From Flavisolibacter nicotianae (GTDB lineage Bacteria > Bacteroidota > Bacteroidia > Chitinophagales > Chitinophagaceae), in NCBI RefSeq assembly GCF_003628535.1, contig NZ_RBCI01000001.1, positions 248,001-312,000 on the forward strand: a stretch of 64,000 nucleotides of DNA, in the 5' to 3' direction. This document shows, piece after piece, positions 35,497 through 45,299 of the stretch. The number at the start of each line of letters is the position of its first letter. Position 1 is the stretch's first letter. Made by a program: the position numbers and the translations under genes. Below the pieces are notes generated by a model. That model saw only the letters and a program-made list of their open reading frames with translations. It did no database searches and was not told where the DNA came from.

Positions 35497-37376
35497 CGCT
35501 TCCACCAATGCTGAAAAACGATCAGCGCCCACACGGTGGCGTGGCTGTCGCCGGGATTGGAAGAATGCAACTGCGTTTTCAATTGCCGAATGGCACCGAC
35601 GTCAAAAATTCCCTGCTCCTCGACGAAGCGGTCGTGCAGTAAGTCGTCGTTGATCAATCCCCATAGTTCGTTGCGGAACCAGTCCAACAAAGGAATTTCA
35701 AAACCTTTTTTAGGCCGGTTATACAGTTCGGGCGGAAGCCTGTCGCGGAAGGCATCCTGTACGATCTTCTTTTTCAGGTTCCGGTCAATCTTCTGTTCCG
35801 TGGGAAGGCCAAAGGCAAACTCCACCACGTCCTGGTCAAGAAAAGGACTGCGGATCTCGAGGCTGTTGGCCATGCTCATCAGGTCGACCTTGACCAGCAT
35901 ATCACTTAACAACACCAGGTTCATGTCGGCAAGGAGCACTTCGTTGAAATCGGCGGTTTGAATTGCCCCTGTGTATTCCTGCTCGATTGCCTGTGCAACT
36001 TTCGTGTTGATGCGCTGTGTTATATTGGTTGAAAATAAACCCCTGGCTGTGGCATTGTCCATGAACGTGGCCCAACGCCAGTAACGCTGTGCAGGTGCCA
36101 GGCGGCTCCCTTCCGAAAACCGGTGAAGCTGGCGAAAAATATTGGTGATTTTGTTGTTGCGGCTTTTTGGCAGGACAGACCAAAGTGGGTGGCCCATTTT
36201 TACGAGGCTGTTGGCCATCCCGCCGCTGCGCATGCGGAATTCGGCCGCATGCTTGTTATAGCCGGCAAACACTTCGTCGCCGCCATCGCCCGATAAGGCC
36301 ACAGTTACGTGCTTACGGGTGTAGTAGCTTAAAATAAATTCGGGTATGGCCGATGAATCTGCAAATGGCTCGTCAATGTATTGCAACACGCTGTCCACGT
36401 GTTCAAGGAAATCGTTGTTGCTCAGCGAAAAGACCGTGTGATCGGTGTTGAATTTTTTTGCAACGAGGTTGGCGTAGGCCGTCTCGTCAAAAAAGGGATG
36501 GTCTTTGTAGCCGATGGAAAACGTCCGGAGTTGATCGGTATGCTGCGAAGCCAGTGCCACCACAACCGAAGAATCGATTCCGCCACTTAAAAAGGCACCC
36601 AGCGGCACATCGGAGATCAGCCGCATTTGAACGGCCTTGTCCATCAACGACACCAGCTGTTGCTTGGCATCTTCATAGCCAACTGCCCGGTACCGTTCGG
36701 GATGAACGCGGAGTTCGTAGTAGGCTTTTTCTTCGCTGCCGGAACGGGTGATTGTCAGGTAATGGCCCGGCGACAGTTTTTGCACGCCTTTCACCAGGCT
36801 GTAAGGTTGCGGGACGTAGTTGAGTTGAAAATAAACCGGCAGCAAATCCCAGTTGACCTGTTTGGGAATACCGGCCGCGAAGAGCGCTTTCATTTCTGAA
36901 GCGAACAAAAGTTTATCCTCGTCCTTGTAATATAACAATGGTTTTTTCCCATAGCGATCCCGCACCAGGACCAGGGTTTCTTCTGCATGGTCGTAAATCG
37001 CCGCTGCGAAGAAACCGCGGAGAAGCGCAAAGGTTTTTTCCTTTAACCGCGTGTAGAGCAGCAGGAAAATTTCGGTGTCCGAATGCGAACGAAGCGGCTC
37101 GTCCGGCAAGTATTTATCCCGCAGTTCCGCGAAATTGAAAATTTCTCCGTTAAAGACGATCGTGTACCGGCCGTCGGGTGTGTGCATGGGCTGGTCGCCG
37201 GCACAACTTACATCAATGATGGAAAGGCGGCGGTGTCCCAATGCAACCCGGGAATAATAGGAAACAGCTCCGCCATCCGGACCCCGCTTTTGCAGTTGCG
37301 CATTGGCCGCAGCGACTTGCTGCAAAAAACCGGTTCCCCCGGAAGTAAACGCATACGCACCGCTAATTCCACACAT
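35481..37376 (-). CDS. asnB: Glutamine-dependent asparagine synthetase-like amidotransferase
   Basis: A 631-residue AsnB-type enzyme. Cys2 (MCGISGAYAF) is the glutaminase nucleophile; RGPDGG, GHRRLSIID and FNGEIFNF complete the class II amidotransferase domain (residues 1-200). The synthetase domain has the PP-loop LGAFLSGGIDSS (about 255-266), TFSIGY and SGDGGDEVFAGY. Lying inside a polysaccharide locus between glycosyltransferases, it may amidate a sugar carboxylate or another substrate rather than serve asparagine supply; this cannot be decided from sequence. Confidence 0.9.
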   Translation of the reverse strand: MCGISGAYAFTSGGTGFLQQVAAANAQLQKRGPDGGAVSYYSRVALGHRRLSIIDVSCAGDQPMHTPDGRYTIVFNGEIFNFAELRDKYLPDEPLRSHSDTEIFLLLYTRLKEKTFALLRGFFAAAIYDHAEETLVLVRDRYGKKPLLYYKDEDKLLFASEMKALFAAGIPKQVNWDLLPVYFQLNYVPQPYSLVKGVQKLSPGHYLTITRSGSEEKAYYELRVHPERYRAVGYEDAKQQLVSLMDKAVQMRLISDVPLGAFLSGGIDSSVVVALASQHTDQLRTFSIGYKDHPFFDETAYANLVAKKFNTDHTVFSLSNNDFLEHVDSVLQYIDEPFADSSAIPEFILSYYTRKHVTVALSGDGGDEVFAGYNKHAAEFRMRSGGMANSLVKMGHPLWSVLPKSRNNKITNIFRQLHRFSEGSRLAPAQRYWRWATFMDNATARGLFSTNITQRINTKVAQAIEQEYTGAIQTADFNEVLLADMNLVLLSDMLVKVDLMSMANSLEIRSPFLDQDVVEFAFGLPTEQKIDRNLKKKIVQDAFRDRLPPELYNRPKKGFEIPLLDWFRNELWGLINDDLLHDRFVEEQGIFDVGAIRQLKTQLHSSNPGDSHATVWALIVFQHWWKRYIAG

Positions 37377-37385
37377 AGACGATTG

Positions 37386-38459
37386 TTAAGTGAGCAAAGA
37401 AAGGAAATTCGACGCATTGGACTGCGTACTGAAATGTTCGACAATTTTCTCCCGTCCCTTTTCTCCAAATTTGGTCCGCATGTCTTCGTCGGTCAAAAGA
37501 CGGCGCAATGCTTCTTTCCATTCTTCCCGCGTTTGGCACAGGAAGCCATTTTTTCCCGGTTCAATGATTTCGCGGTTCACGCCTACCGGGCTGGCAACTG
37601 ATGGAATGCCCAGCGCCATGTATTGAATTAATTTAAAGCCGCATTTGCCTTCACTCCATTCGTCCTGTTCGAGCGGCATAACCCCAATATTGATCGACAG
37701 CAAATCTTCGATTTCTGTGGCTTCGCGCCATTTCACGAACTCAAGGTGCTGTAAGGAGAAAGCGGGCTTCCTGTCGCAGATCACACGGAAGGTAAAGGGA
37801 ATTTCATTTTCAAGTTCTTTCAAGACATCATAAAGCAGGTCCAGGTATTTCATGGTGGAGTGCGAGCCTGTCCACCCGATAGAGACGAGGTCAGTTTCCT
37901 GGTGTTTTTGTTGGTTATAACGGTTCTCCGTGTCAACACAGGTTGGATTGATCACCACGCTGGTATTCTGCTTTGCCGCCCAGGCAGCGAGGTATTGATT
38001 CCCGGCAGAAACCTTGTATGCCCATTTTGAGATGTGTTTCACCTTCCAGAAACATTTCACATACCGCGCAACATAATTGGATTTCGAAATATTGGGTATC
38101 CAGATGGCATCGTCGAAATCGTAAATGATTTTTTTGCGGAAGACCCTGGCCAGCAGCCATTCAAAAACTGGTGGGCCCAGGGGTGCTGCTTCGCGGTGAA
38201 TGAAAATGTAATCGTATTTCTTGCTTTTGAAAAGAATGGTTTTCAGTCGTCGGGCAAACCCCTTCAGCACAGCGCCGGCCTTTTGCAGCGCCGAGCCTTC
38301 TTCGTAGAGGATTTTCCAGGCCTCGTTGTCGAAAAAGACATCCGTGTCGTAGTGAATGTTTTGCTGCGCCAGCAGCGGGAAATAGGTTTCCACACGGAAC
38401 CGTTGCGAAGGCGCACGGTGTAATGGGTAAGGCAAAATAAATAAAACGTGTTTGGCCAT
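37386..38459 (-). CDS. GT4-family glycosyltransferase
   Basis: A 357-residue glycosyltransferase starting MAKHVLFILPYPLHRAPSQR at 38459. The N-terminal S-Q-R-F-R-x-E motif and a central YDYIFIHREAAPLGPP with KKIIYDFDDAIWIPN are typical of a GT4 subgroup common in Bacteroidota capsule loci. The donor part includes VSIGWTGSHSTMKYLDLL and IGVMPLEQDEWSEGKCGFKLIQYMALGIPSVASPVG. One base separates it from the stop of the upstream GT4 gene, so they are co-transcribed. Confidence 0.85.
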   Translation of the reverse strand: MAKHVLFILPYPLHRAPSQRFRVETYFPLLAQQNIHYDTDVFFDNEAWKILYEEGSALQKAGAVLKGFARRLKTILFKSKKYDYIFIHREAAPLGPPVFEWLLARVFRKKIIYDFDDAIWIPNISKSNYVARYVKCFWKVKHISKWAYKVSAGNQYLAAWAAKQNTSVVINPTCVDTENRYNQQKHQETDLVSIGWTGSHSTMKYLDLLYDVLKELENEIPFTFRVICDRKPAFSLQHLEFVKWREATEIEDLLSINIGVMPLEQDEWSEGKCGFKLIQYMALGIPSVASPVGVNREIIEPGKNGFLCQTREEWKEALRRLLTDEDMRTKFGEKGREKIVEHFSTQSNASNFLSLLT

Positions 38460-38460
38460 G

Positions 38461-39600
38461 CTAGTGTCCCGTGGTGCCGATGATACTTTCATACGTATGG
38501 CTACAGGCGGCCGCAAAACTATGCAAGCTGAATTTCTCCCGCACATGTTTTTTGCCCGCTTCACCAAAGGTTTTTTGCAATGCGGGGTTTCGACTCAAAT
38601 ACACCATGGCTGCAGTCATTTCTTCAAGATTCCTGTTGGCCACCAGCAGACCAGTTTCGCCGTCGACGATAATCTCTTCAGGTCCCCCGCACCTTGTGGC
38701 GATCACGGGCAGACCAAAATAACAGGCTTCCGCCACGGTCATGGAAAAAGATTCTGCTTCGGAAAAATTCAGGACAACATCGGCCGACTTGATCAGCGTT
38801 TCCACATCCGAAGCAAAAGACAGGAAACGCACGGCATGTGAAATCTGGTGTTGCGCTGCAAAATCAAGCAGGCTCTGTTTAAACCGCCTGTTTTTTTCCA
38901 GACCCATGTCGCCGCCCGCAAATACAAGACTGATCGCCGGGTTTTGCCGGAATGCCTTTTCGAAGGCTTGCAATGCATAATCGTGTCCTTTGCCTTTAAT
39001 ATAATTGCCGAGGTATAAAAAAGAAGTGACAGGCGATTTGATCCACCGTTTGGGGGGCAGGTTTTCCTTGAAGTCGACCGCATTGTAAAGCCGGAGCGTG
39101 TTGCTTTTTTCCGGAAGTTGCTTTAACACGGCATCCGAAACAGCAAGCATCCTGTCGGAATACTTCTGTCCCAGGCGGGTCCATATTTTCCGCAAGGGCG
39201 CAAACTGCGTTTCAGGTAGAAACCGCACGTAGGTGACCAGCCGTACAGCAGGACACATGCGTTTGATCAGCACACCCACCATGTTGTAAAAATCATTGAC
39301 GATCACAATGGACGCTTTTTCCTTCGCAATGATTTCTTTTACAGCTTTGGCATTGCGCCATAACCGGGGAAGATAGGAAAGCAAAACAACCGGATCCTTC
39401 CGGATCTCCAGCAGGGGAACCTTGTAAACACGAAAGCCGTGTTCTTCCAAAATGCCGCTAAGGGTTGAACGCGAGTCCAGGACAAACACTATCCGAAAAT
39501 CCTCTCGCTGGATCATTGCCTGCTGCAGCGCACTCTTAAATGCACCGGTAAACGAAACGGAGTTCTCAATGAGTATAATCGTCGGTTTCTCTCCCATCAT
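38461..39600 (-). CDS. GT4-family glycosyltransferase
   Basis: A 379-residue GT-B fold glycosyltransferase. Motifs: ENSVSFTGAFKSALQ in the N-terminal acceptor domain, KASIVIVNDFYNMVGVLIKR, then SFLYLGNYIKGKGHDYALQAFEKA, LVFAGGDMG and NFSEAESFSMTVAEACYFGLPVIATRCGG with the E-x7-E donor site. The start is ATG 39600 or 39597. It is the first gene of a short run with the following GT4 gene and is divergent from the beta-helix gene, with a 58-bp shared region. Confidence 0.85.
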   Translation of the reverse strand: MMGEKPTIILIENSVSFTGAFKSALQQAMIQREDFRIVFVLDSRSTLSGILEEHGFRVYKVPLLEIRKDPVVLLSYLPRLWRNAKAVKEIIAKEKASIVIVNDFYNMVGVLIKRMCPAVRLVTYVRFLPETQFAPLRKIWTRLGQKYSDRMLAVSDAVLKQLPEKSNTLRLYNAVDFKENLPPKRWIKSPVTSFLYLGNYIKGKGHDYALQAFEKAFRQNPAISLVFAGGDMGLEKNRRFKQSLLDFAAQHQISHAVRFLSFASDVETLIKSADVVLNFSEAESFSMTVAEACYFGLPVIATRCGGPEEIIVDGETGLLVANRNLEEMTAAMVYLSRNPALQKTFGEAGKKHVREKFSLHSFAAACSHTYESIIGTTGH

Positions 39601-39658
39601 TAACAGACTGTTGTAAGCCGCGAAGGTGATGAAAAACTACTTTTAGCAAAAATCAGTT

Positions 39659-41092
39659 TTGTTGAAACCATACGTTTTCTTTTTCGCCTTCTTCCTGCTG
39701 GCCAGTGGTGTGCATGCCCAAAACTTTTCCATTCGGACAATTACCTCCTTCGGCGCCAAAGGCGATGGCAAAACCAACGACCAGGCAGCGTTTGAACTGG
39801 CGGCGCAGTTTTTCAACAACCGCAAAGGACAGGGCAAACTGGTGATCCCCAAAGGTGTTTACATCGTTGGCAAACAGGAATTCACCCGTGGTAAAAACGG
39901 GAAACCGGCTTTTGAAGGACACGATGTGTTGCATCTCACCAATGTAAAAAACTTCGCCATTGAAGGTGCAAAGGGGGCAACGCTGAAATACACTCCCGGT
40001 TTAAAGTTCGGGTCTTTTGAACCGGAAACCGGGTTGCCATACGTGGCAAAAGGATATTTCGTCAACTGGGCTTACGCGGCCATGATCGGGCACTGCATTT
40101 TTATTGACCAAAGCGAAAATGTAACGGTATCGGGCCTTGAACTGGATGGCAATAGCAAAACATTTGTCCTGGGTGGTTCCTATGGCGACGTCGGGCGGCA
40201 ACTGCCCCATTATGGTGTGTTTATTCAAAACAGCCGGTCGGTGAACATAAAGACGGTTTGGGCTCACCACTTTGCACTCGATGGAATTTGTGTGGCCAAC
40301 AAAGCTGCAGAAAAGGACGATGACATTGAGATCAACGACAGCCGGTTTGAGTACAACAGCCGGCAGGGCTTATCGTGGATCGGGGGCAACGATTTGAAGG
40401 TAAAAAATTGCGCATTCAACCATACCGGCCAGGGCGCATTCAATTCTGCACCCGGCGCCGGCGTTGACATCGAAGCGGAGTATGGCCCTGTGAAAAACGG
40501 AAAGTTCAAGAACTGCGAATTCACCAACAACAAGGGATGTGCACTCGTGGCCGATTCGGGCAACAGCAGTGATTGCGAATTTGAATCCTGTACCTTTTGG
40601 GGCGTAGAGAACTGGTCGGTGTGGGTCAACAAACCCGGCTTCACATTCAGGAAATGCAATCTTTACGGGTCCATTGTGCATGGTTACAATGCATCGACGG
40701 AGAAAGAAGCAACGAAATTCATCGATTGCTGGTTCGAGGACAAGGCTTACCAGGCCAAAGAACCATTCGGAAATTTTTTAATTGAGAGCAACGGCATGCG
40801 CCGCGTTAGCTTTATCAACTGTACAATGGTAGCTAACAAGAAAAAGTTATTCTGGCTTTCGATCTCACCAATATTAAAACCGGAAGAAAAATACCAGTTT
40901 GATGGGTGCCGGATTATTTCCAAAGCCAGTTTTGCACCCCACGATTATTCGGCCATATTCAGGGGTGTTCGCTACCGGAACACCACGTTTGAATTTCAAA
41001 ACCCAAAAGCAAAATTGAATGGCAACGGTCTGAATGATTGTTGCGAGGCGTTTAATGTGGATGCGGGCGGGAATAAAACCATCTGGAAGTAA
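39659..41092 (+). CDS. Secreted right-handed beta-helix (pectate-lyase-superfamily) protein
   Basis: A 477-residue secreted protein; the start is a TTG at 39659 (or the next codon) giving a signal peptide KPYVFFFAFFLLASGVHAQ. The mature N-terminus ITSFGAKGDGKTNDQAAFELAA is the signature of pectate-lyase-superfamily beta-helices, and the remainder alternates short strands with N and C rich turns (CAFNHTGQGAFNSAPGAGVD, CEFTNNKGCALVADSGNSSDC). It is one of the few plus-strand genes in the locus. It may cleave, bind or epimerise the exported polymer; no catalytic residues can be assigned. Confidence 0.8.
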   Translation: MLKPYVFFFAFFLLASGVHAQNFSIRTITSFGAKGDGKTNDQAAFELAAQFFNNRKGQGKLVIPKGVYIVGKQEFTRGKNGKPAFEGHDVLHLTNVKNFAIEGAKGATLKYTPGLKFGSFEPETGLPYVAKGYFVNWAYAAMIGHCIFIDQSENVTVSGLELDGNSKTFVLGGSYGDVGRQLPHYGVFIQNSRSVNIKTVWAHHFALDGICVANKAAEKDDDIEINDSRFEYNSRQGLSWIGGNDLKVKNCAFNHTGQGAFNSAPGAGVDIEAEYGPVKNGKFKNCEFTNNKGCALVADSGNSSDCEFESCTFWGVENWSVWVNKPGFTFRKCNLYGSIVHGYNASTEKEATKFIDCWFEDKAYQAKEPFGNFLIESNGMRRVSFINCTMVANKKKLFWLSISPILKPEEKYQFDGCRIISKASFAPHDYSAIFRGVRYRNTTFEFQNPKAKLNGNGLNDCCEAFNVDAGGNKTIWK

Positions 41093-41105
41093 ACAATAAG
41101 GTGGT

Positions 41106-42779
41106 TCAGTGCCTGTGTGCGAGGAGACGGAAAACGTGCCGTTTCATATCAACCAAAAGGAAATCGTCGTTGACAACGGCAACTGTATGCAGGCCGTCCT
41201 TGTAATACGAATCGAACGGCTTTACCTCGCCAATTTCCTCTTCGGCATAGTCGGTTGTCGACAGGGTGGTAATCTTATTTAAGACCACACTGCCACCATA
41301 TGTACGGCAGAAATTTTGTGCCGGGCGGATCAGGTTTCCATCGGGGTCAAGGTAGGGTGTGCCGGCCGGCCGAGCCGAGCGGGCAGATATTTTGACAGGA
41401 TTTTGCGGATGGGAGGTAAATGCATTTCCCAGGCTGGTGCTGTACGCAAGATGAAGGTGGAGGTCAGCGTCAAATTGGTTGCTGTGTATGGTAAAAAAGA
41501 GCCAATACATTCCCTGGTGATGAAGTAACGTAGCATCTGAAATGGCCTGTCCTTTCAACAAATCCGCTTCCCAGGTCCACCGTGCAGGAAACTCCTCGGA
41601 ACGAAAAAGCGATACTTTTTTAGCCGCACCTGTTTCAGGGATCATAAAAACTGCCCCATTTTCGCGAAACAAATAGGGATAGGATGCATGGGTCTGGATA
41701 TCCAGTCCTTCCGGAATCGCATAGCCGATTTCCTTACCTCCCCGATCAAACTTCGCCAGTTTGATTTCGCCTTTCCCCTGCTTGCTGTAATCCAGTTCCT
41801 CATAAAAAACAGCGATGCCTTCCTCTGTAGCTGCGCCAAAGCAGTCGGCATTGAAACTGTGTTTATTTCTCTGTTTTAAAAATGTCCTGGGCAGACTGTG
41901 CGGAGTCGTTTGCAGCATTGCCATATTTCCTTTGAGCAGGGCAACATTCCAGCGCTGCATGACAAACAGCCGGAAATACACATGTCGCAAAAAATTGGCG
42001 AAAAGGATCCAGCCAAAACGGAAAAATTGGCTGTTGGTTGGGTACCGGTAAATGGGCGCCTGCGTGGGAGTGGGCGGATTGCCGATGTAAGCCGCGCTTC
42101 CGTTTACAATGTCCCTGCACACCCAGGCCGGCCACTTGGCACTTTCGTAATAAGCCTGGTCAACGTTTTTTTGGTAAGAATAACGCTTGGTCCGGAAGAT
42201 GCCTTTTTTTAGCACCACGCCGCCGTCCAGTTTATCCGTTAGCTTTTGCAAAACAGCGCCGGTCTCCGGGTCACCGCGGTAAATTTCCCAAAAACAGGGT
42301 GGCCCTCCGCGATATTTCATCTCGTCATCATGGTGAAACGACCACACGCCGTACGTGGCAGTCTTCAGGATTTCACCCCGTATAATATTAAAGCCAAAAC
42401 GAAGAATGATGTCCAGTTGATAAGAGCGAATAACCTGGATGTCGTCGGTGGAAAAGTATTGCGAGTACTTCCCTTTTTTCTGAACAACGCAGGAAATAAC
42501 AGGAATATCCGCAAAAAGGGACGATGCATCCTGTGTTGCAACTGAACGAGGCTTGTACAGAATTTTTGTATAGGCAGTAAACAGGAGCTTCGAAGATTCA
42601 ATATGCCTGACCTTGTTCCAGGAGGACGTCGACGGGTAGTTTTCAGGAGCATCCAAAATTACAAGGCTCAATTCCACATGGCCGGTCGCCAGCATGTTGT
42701 CGATACAGCGCTTTTGCCAGTCCGGCAACGCCTGACCAAGACACATGACCCCCAGACGAAGTTTTTCAGTTTTCTTCAT
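41106..42779 (-). CDS. Formyltransferase-like domain fused to a GINT1-like propeller domain
   Basis: A 557-residue two-domain protein. Residues 1-230 resemble a formyltransferase: IQVIRSYQLDIILRFGFNII, then FHHDDEMKYRGGPP, where His149 aligns with the catalytic His of methionyl-tRNA formyltransferase, and LTDKLDGG with Asp185 aligned to the catalytic Asp. The usual Asn two residues before the His is Ser147. Residues 275-545 resemble the N-terminal domain of plant GINT1-type glucosaminyl transferases and GH43-like propellers (HASYPYLFRENGAVFMIPE, ISDATLLHHQGMYWLFFT, NLIRPAQNF). It may formylate an amino sugar and process the chain. It overlaps the upstream GT4 by 4 bp. Confidence 0.75.
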   Translation of the reverse strand: MKKTEKLRLGVMCLGQALPDWQKRCIDNMLATGHVELSLVILDAPENYPSTSSWNKVRHIESSKLLFTAYTKILYKPRSVATQDASSLFADIPVISCVVQKKGKYSQYFSTDDIQVIRSYQLDIILRFGFNIIRGEILKTATYGVWSFHHDDEMKYRGGPPCFWEIYRGDPETGAVLQKLTDKLDGGVVLKKGIFRTKRYSYQKNVDQAYYESAKWPAWVCRDIVNGSAAYIGNPPTPTQAPIYRYPTNSQFFRFGWILFANFLRHVYFRLFVMQRWNVALLKGNMAMLQTTPHSLPRTFLKQRNKHSFNADCFGAATEEGIAVFYEELDYSKQGKGEIKLAKFDRGGKEIGYAIPEGLDIQTHASYPYLFRENGAVFMIPETGAAKKVSLFRSEEFPARWTWEADLLKGQAISDATLLHHQGMYWLFFTIHSNQFDADLHLHLAYSTSLGNAFTSHPQNPVKISARSARPAGTPYLDPDGNLIRPAQNFCRTYGGSVVLNKITTLSTTDYAEEEIGEVKPFDSYYKDGLHTVAVVNDDFLLVDMKRHVFRLLAHRH

Positions 42780-44005
42780 ACGTTATCTATCAACTGCAGC
42801 CATTTTTCAACGATCACTTCCTGGCTGTATTGGCGCACTTTCTGGCGACATGCCTGCTTCACAGCTGCATACCATGGTTGGTCGGAAAGCGTTTCAATAG
42901 CCGTGACCCAAGTGTTTTTTTGAGCAGGACTGAGGGAGTTTGTATAAAAATCGGGCACCAGGATGCCGCACGCTACGCTATCGGAATACGTTTTATTTTG
43001 CGGACGAAACGAGCCATCATCGCTCAGAATTTCCCGGGGCCCGGTTTCGCAATCGACAGCGATGACAGGCGTTGCACAAGCAAGTGATTCACCAAGCACC
43101 AGCGGAAAGCCTTCAAAAAAAGAACTTAACAAAAAAGCCTGCGCACGGGCCATGAACCGATACGGGTTGGTTTGCTTACCCAAAAAATAAATATCCCTTT
43201 CGCCTGCCGGCACATCACTGGTTTCATGATCATAAACGGATAGGCCCCGCTCCTTCGCGTACTGCAAAAGATCGCTTTTCAACGGCCCTTCCCCTACAAT
43301 ACAAAGCTTTTTGCGGATGCCCTTTTCCTTTAATCCATGCATCACGTCGACCAGCACCCGCTGGTTTTTTTGAAGGCTCAACCGCCCGACATGAATTAGC
43401 ACCTCTCCTGCTTCGAATATTGGTGCAAACGTATCTAATGGCTCCCTGCTCAATGCTTCGATCCGACCGAGGTCAAAGAAATTGGGGATGGCAATGACTT
43501 TCGCAGCCGGAAGCCCGATTGATATCAGTTCTTCCTGCATTGCCCTGCTCACCGCCACAATGCTGCGGGCCCGCCGGTAACTGAGGGGCAAAACAGCTTT
43601 GTTGAGGATCGCCTTTTTCAGCGCATGTTTCCCGCTATCGCCTTTTATTGAACCGTGAATACAAATTATTTTTTTACAACTTCCCAGGCGGCTCCAGCAC
43701 AGTAGGATATTTGCACCCTCCATGTGGCTGATGCAAACGTCTATCCGGTGTTCTTTTACCAATGTTTCCAGCCTTTTTTTCCGGTATTGAAACCGTTGCA
43801 AACTACCCTTTACAGGTTGATCATCCAGTTCAAGCACAGGGTAATGGCTCCGGAAAGCAGGCTCGAAACCAGCCATTGTAAACACGCAGGCAATAACGTT
43901 GTGTTCCGCAGAAAAAGCTTCTGCATGGTCATAAAAGACCCTTTCGGCTCCGCCCATGCTCATTTGTGTAATGAGCATCAGTATATTCTTTCGCTTCACG
44001 GTCAT
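42776..44005 (-). CDS. GT4-family glycosyltransferase
   Basis: A 409-residue glycosyltransferase. The start at 44005 overlaps the stop of the upstream gene by 4 bp (ATGA), which favours MTVKRKNILMLITQMSMGGA over a longer form at 44041. The acceptor-side loop MSMGGAERVFYDHAEAF, IVAVSRAMQEELISIGLPAAKVIAIPN, VLIHVGRLSLQKNQRVLVDV, LCIVGEGPLKSDL and SFFEGFPLVLGESLACATPVIAVD (E-x7-E) are clear. Its own stop overlaps the formyltransferase-fusion start by 4 bp, so the three genes 41106-45183 form one coupled unit. Confidence 0.88.
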   Translation of the reverse strand: MTVKRKNILMLITQMSMGGAERVFYDHAEAFSAEHNVIACVFTMAGFEPAFRSHYPVLELDDQPVKGSLQRFQYRKKRLETLVKEHRIDVCISHMEGANILLCWSRLGSCKKIICIHGSIKGDSGKHALKKAILNKAVLPLSYRRARSIVAVSRAMQEELISIGLPAAKVIAIPNFFDLGRIEALSREPLDTFAPIFEAGEVLIHVGRLSLQKNQRVLVDVMHGLKEKGIRKKLCIVGEGPLKSDLLQYAKERGLSVYDHETSDVPAGERDIYFLGKQTNPYRFMARAQAFLLSSFFEGFPLVLGESLACATPVIAVDCETGPREILSDDGSFRPQNKTYSDSVACGILVPDFYTNSLSPAQKNTWVTAIETLSDQPWYAAVKQACRQKVRQYSQEVIVEKWLQLIDNV

Positions 44006-45183
44006 GCAGACTGGTATAGATTGAGATAAGACCGGACACAATTGTCCATACGAAATTTTTCAAAAGCGCCACCCGCTACCTCGGCAAATGCTTTTCGTGT
44101 TTCCTCACCGGCCAGTTTCTGCATGCTTTCGGCAAGTTGCGCAACCGAAACGTCACCGTTGAAAAAGTCGAGCAGATGGCCCGCTTCATTCCCGTTGCGA
44201 TCAGTGATCATTTTTTTTATTTCGCCAACATGTGTGGCAATAACAGGCTTCCTGCAGAACAAATACTCCATGATTACAGTCGGCAAACTTTCGTACGGGA
44301 ACAGGGTAGGCAGGAGACAGAAATCAAAATGTTGAATGTAGTGCAAGGGGTTGGCCGAAAAGCCTGCAAACAATATGTTGGAAGAAGCATACTTTTCTTT
44401 CAGCCCGGCCATGTAATCGCTCCAGCCCACCAACACCAAAACGGCATTGGCTAGCGATGCCTGCTGAAAGGCAGCAATCGCTTTTTCCCAGCCCTTTTTA
44501 GGGACACCACGGGAAACCATCCCGATCAGCAGGATGTTTTCGGGCAGTCCCAGCATCCTCTTTGTTTGCGTTTGATAGGCTTCGTCGGCCGGTTTGTAGC
44601 CATTGTAGATCAGGTGCAATTTCGAACCGGTCGCCTGGGGGAACTGTGTTTCAAAAAACGCACGGTGTTCTTCACACAGGCAAGCCAAGACATCCAGGCA
44701 GGCAACGGTAAACTGCATTTTTTCCCGGAGGTGCAACATCCTTGCATTGCCTTCGCCGTGGTAAAACGAAGAATAGTCGCCGTGGATCGTTGTAACGTGT
44801 CGAAACGAAAACCCGTGGAACTTCTTCAGCCGGGCAAACAGATGATCCGTTTTGAACAAGTGCGAGTGCACCACGTCGGGCCGGAACGCCGCCACGACGT
44901 TTTTTGCAGCCGTTAGTATTTCTTTGTCTTCCAGGGAAAAATCTATACGTAGTTTTCGGAATCCGCTGTCGGCTTTTTGTTTTACTCGTCGCGCCGCAAT
45001 AAAACACGGAAAAAGTTTCACTTGCGGCCGGAGCTGTTGGACGAGTTCTTCCCTGATCATTTCGCTGTGCGCCACAAAAAGGGCTACAGAATGCGACAAG
45101 CTCAGTTCATTGCACAACCGCACGACAAACGTCTCCGCCCCGCCAACCACCAGCGTCTCGGTTGCAATCAAAATATTCATCAT
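44002..45183 (-). CDS. GT4-family glycosyltransferase
   Basis: A 393-residue glycosyltransferase starting MMNILIATETLVVGGAETFV at 45183 (or the second Met at 45180); an upstream frame from 45240 adds a poorly matching extension. The GGAETFVVRLCNEL loop, DVVHSHLFKTDHLFARL, LIGMVSRGVPKKGWEKAIAAF, LVLVGWSDYMAGL and LLPTLFPYESLPTVIMEYLFCRKPVIATHVGE show a complete GT4 enzyme. A decayed homologue of its N-terminal region lies 117 bp upstream (45300-45552). Confidence 0.87.
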   Translation of the reverse strand: MMNILIATETLVVGGAETFVVRLCNELSLSHSVALFVAHSEMIREELVQQLRPQVKLFPCFIAARRVKQKADSGFRKLRIDFSLEDKEILTAAKNVVAAFRPDVVHSHLFKTDHLFARLKKFHGFSFRHVTTIHGDYSSFYHGEGNARMLHLREKMQFTVACLDVLACLCEEHRAFFETQFPQATGSKLHLIYNGYKPADEAYQTQTKRMLGLPENILLIGMVSRGVPKKGWEKAIAAFQQASLANAVLVLVGWSDYMAGLKEKYASSNILFAGFSANPLHYIQHFDFCLLPTLFPYESLPTVIMEYLFCRKPVIATHVGEIKKMITDRNGNEAGHLLDFFNGDVSVAQLAESMQKLAGEETRKAFAEVAGGAFEKFRMDNCVRSYLNLYQSA

Positions 45184-45299
45184 GGTAACCGGTATGGTCG
45201 TGAACCGCATCTGCAAAAACACGATTCGTTTTTTTATCATCCAAAAAGTCCTTACTTCTTACAGTTGTTAGCCAGGACTTTGTTGTAACTTTCTCAATC

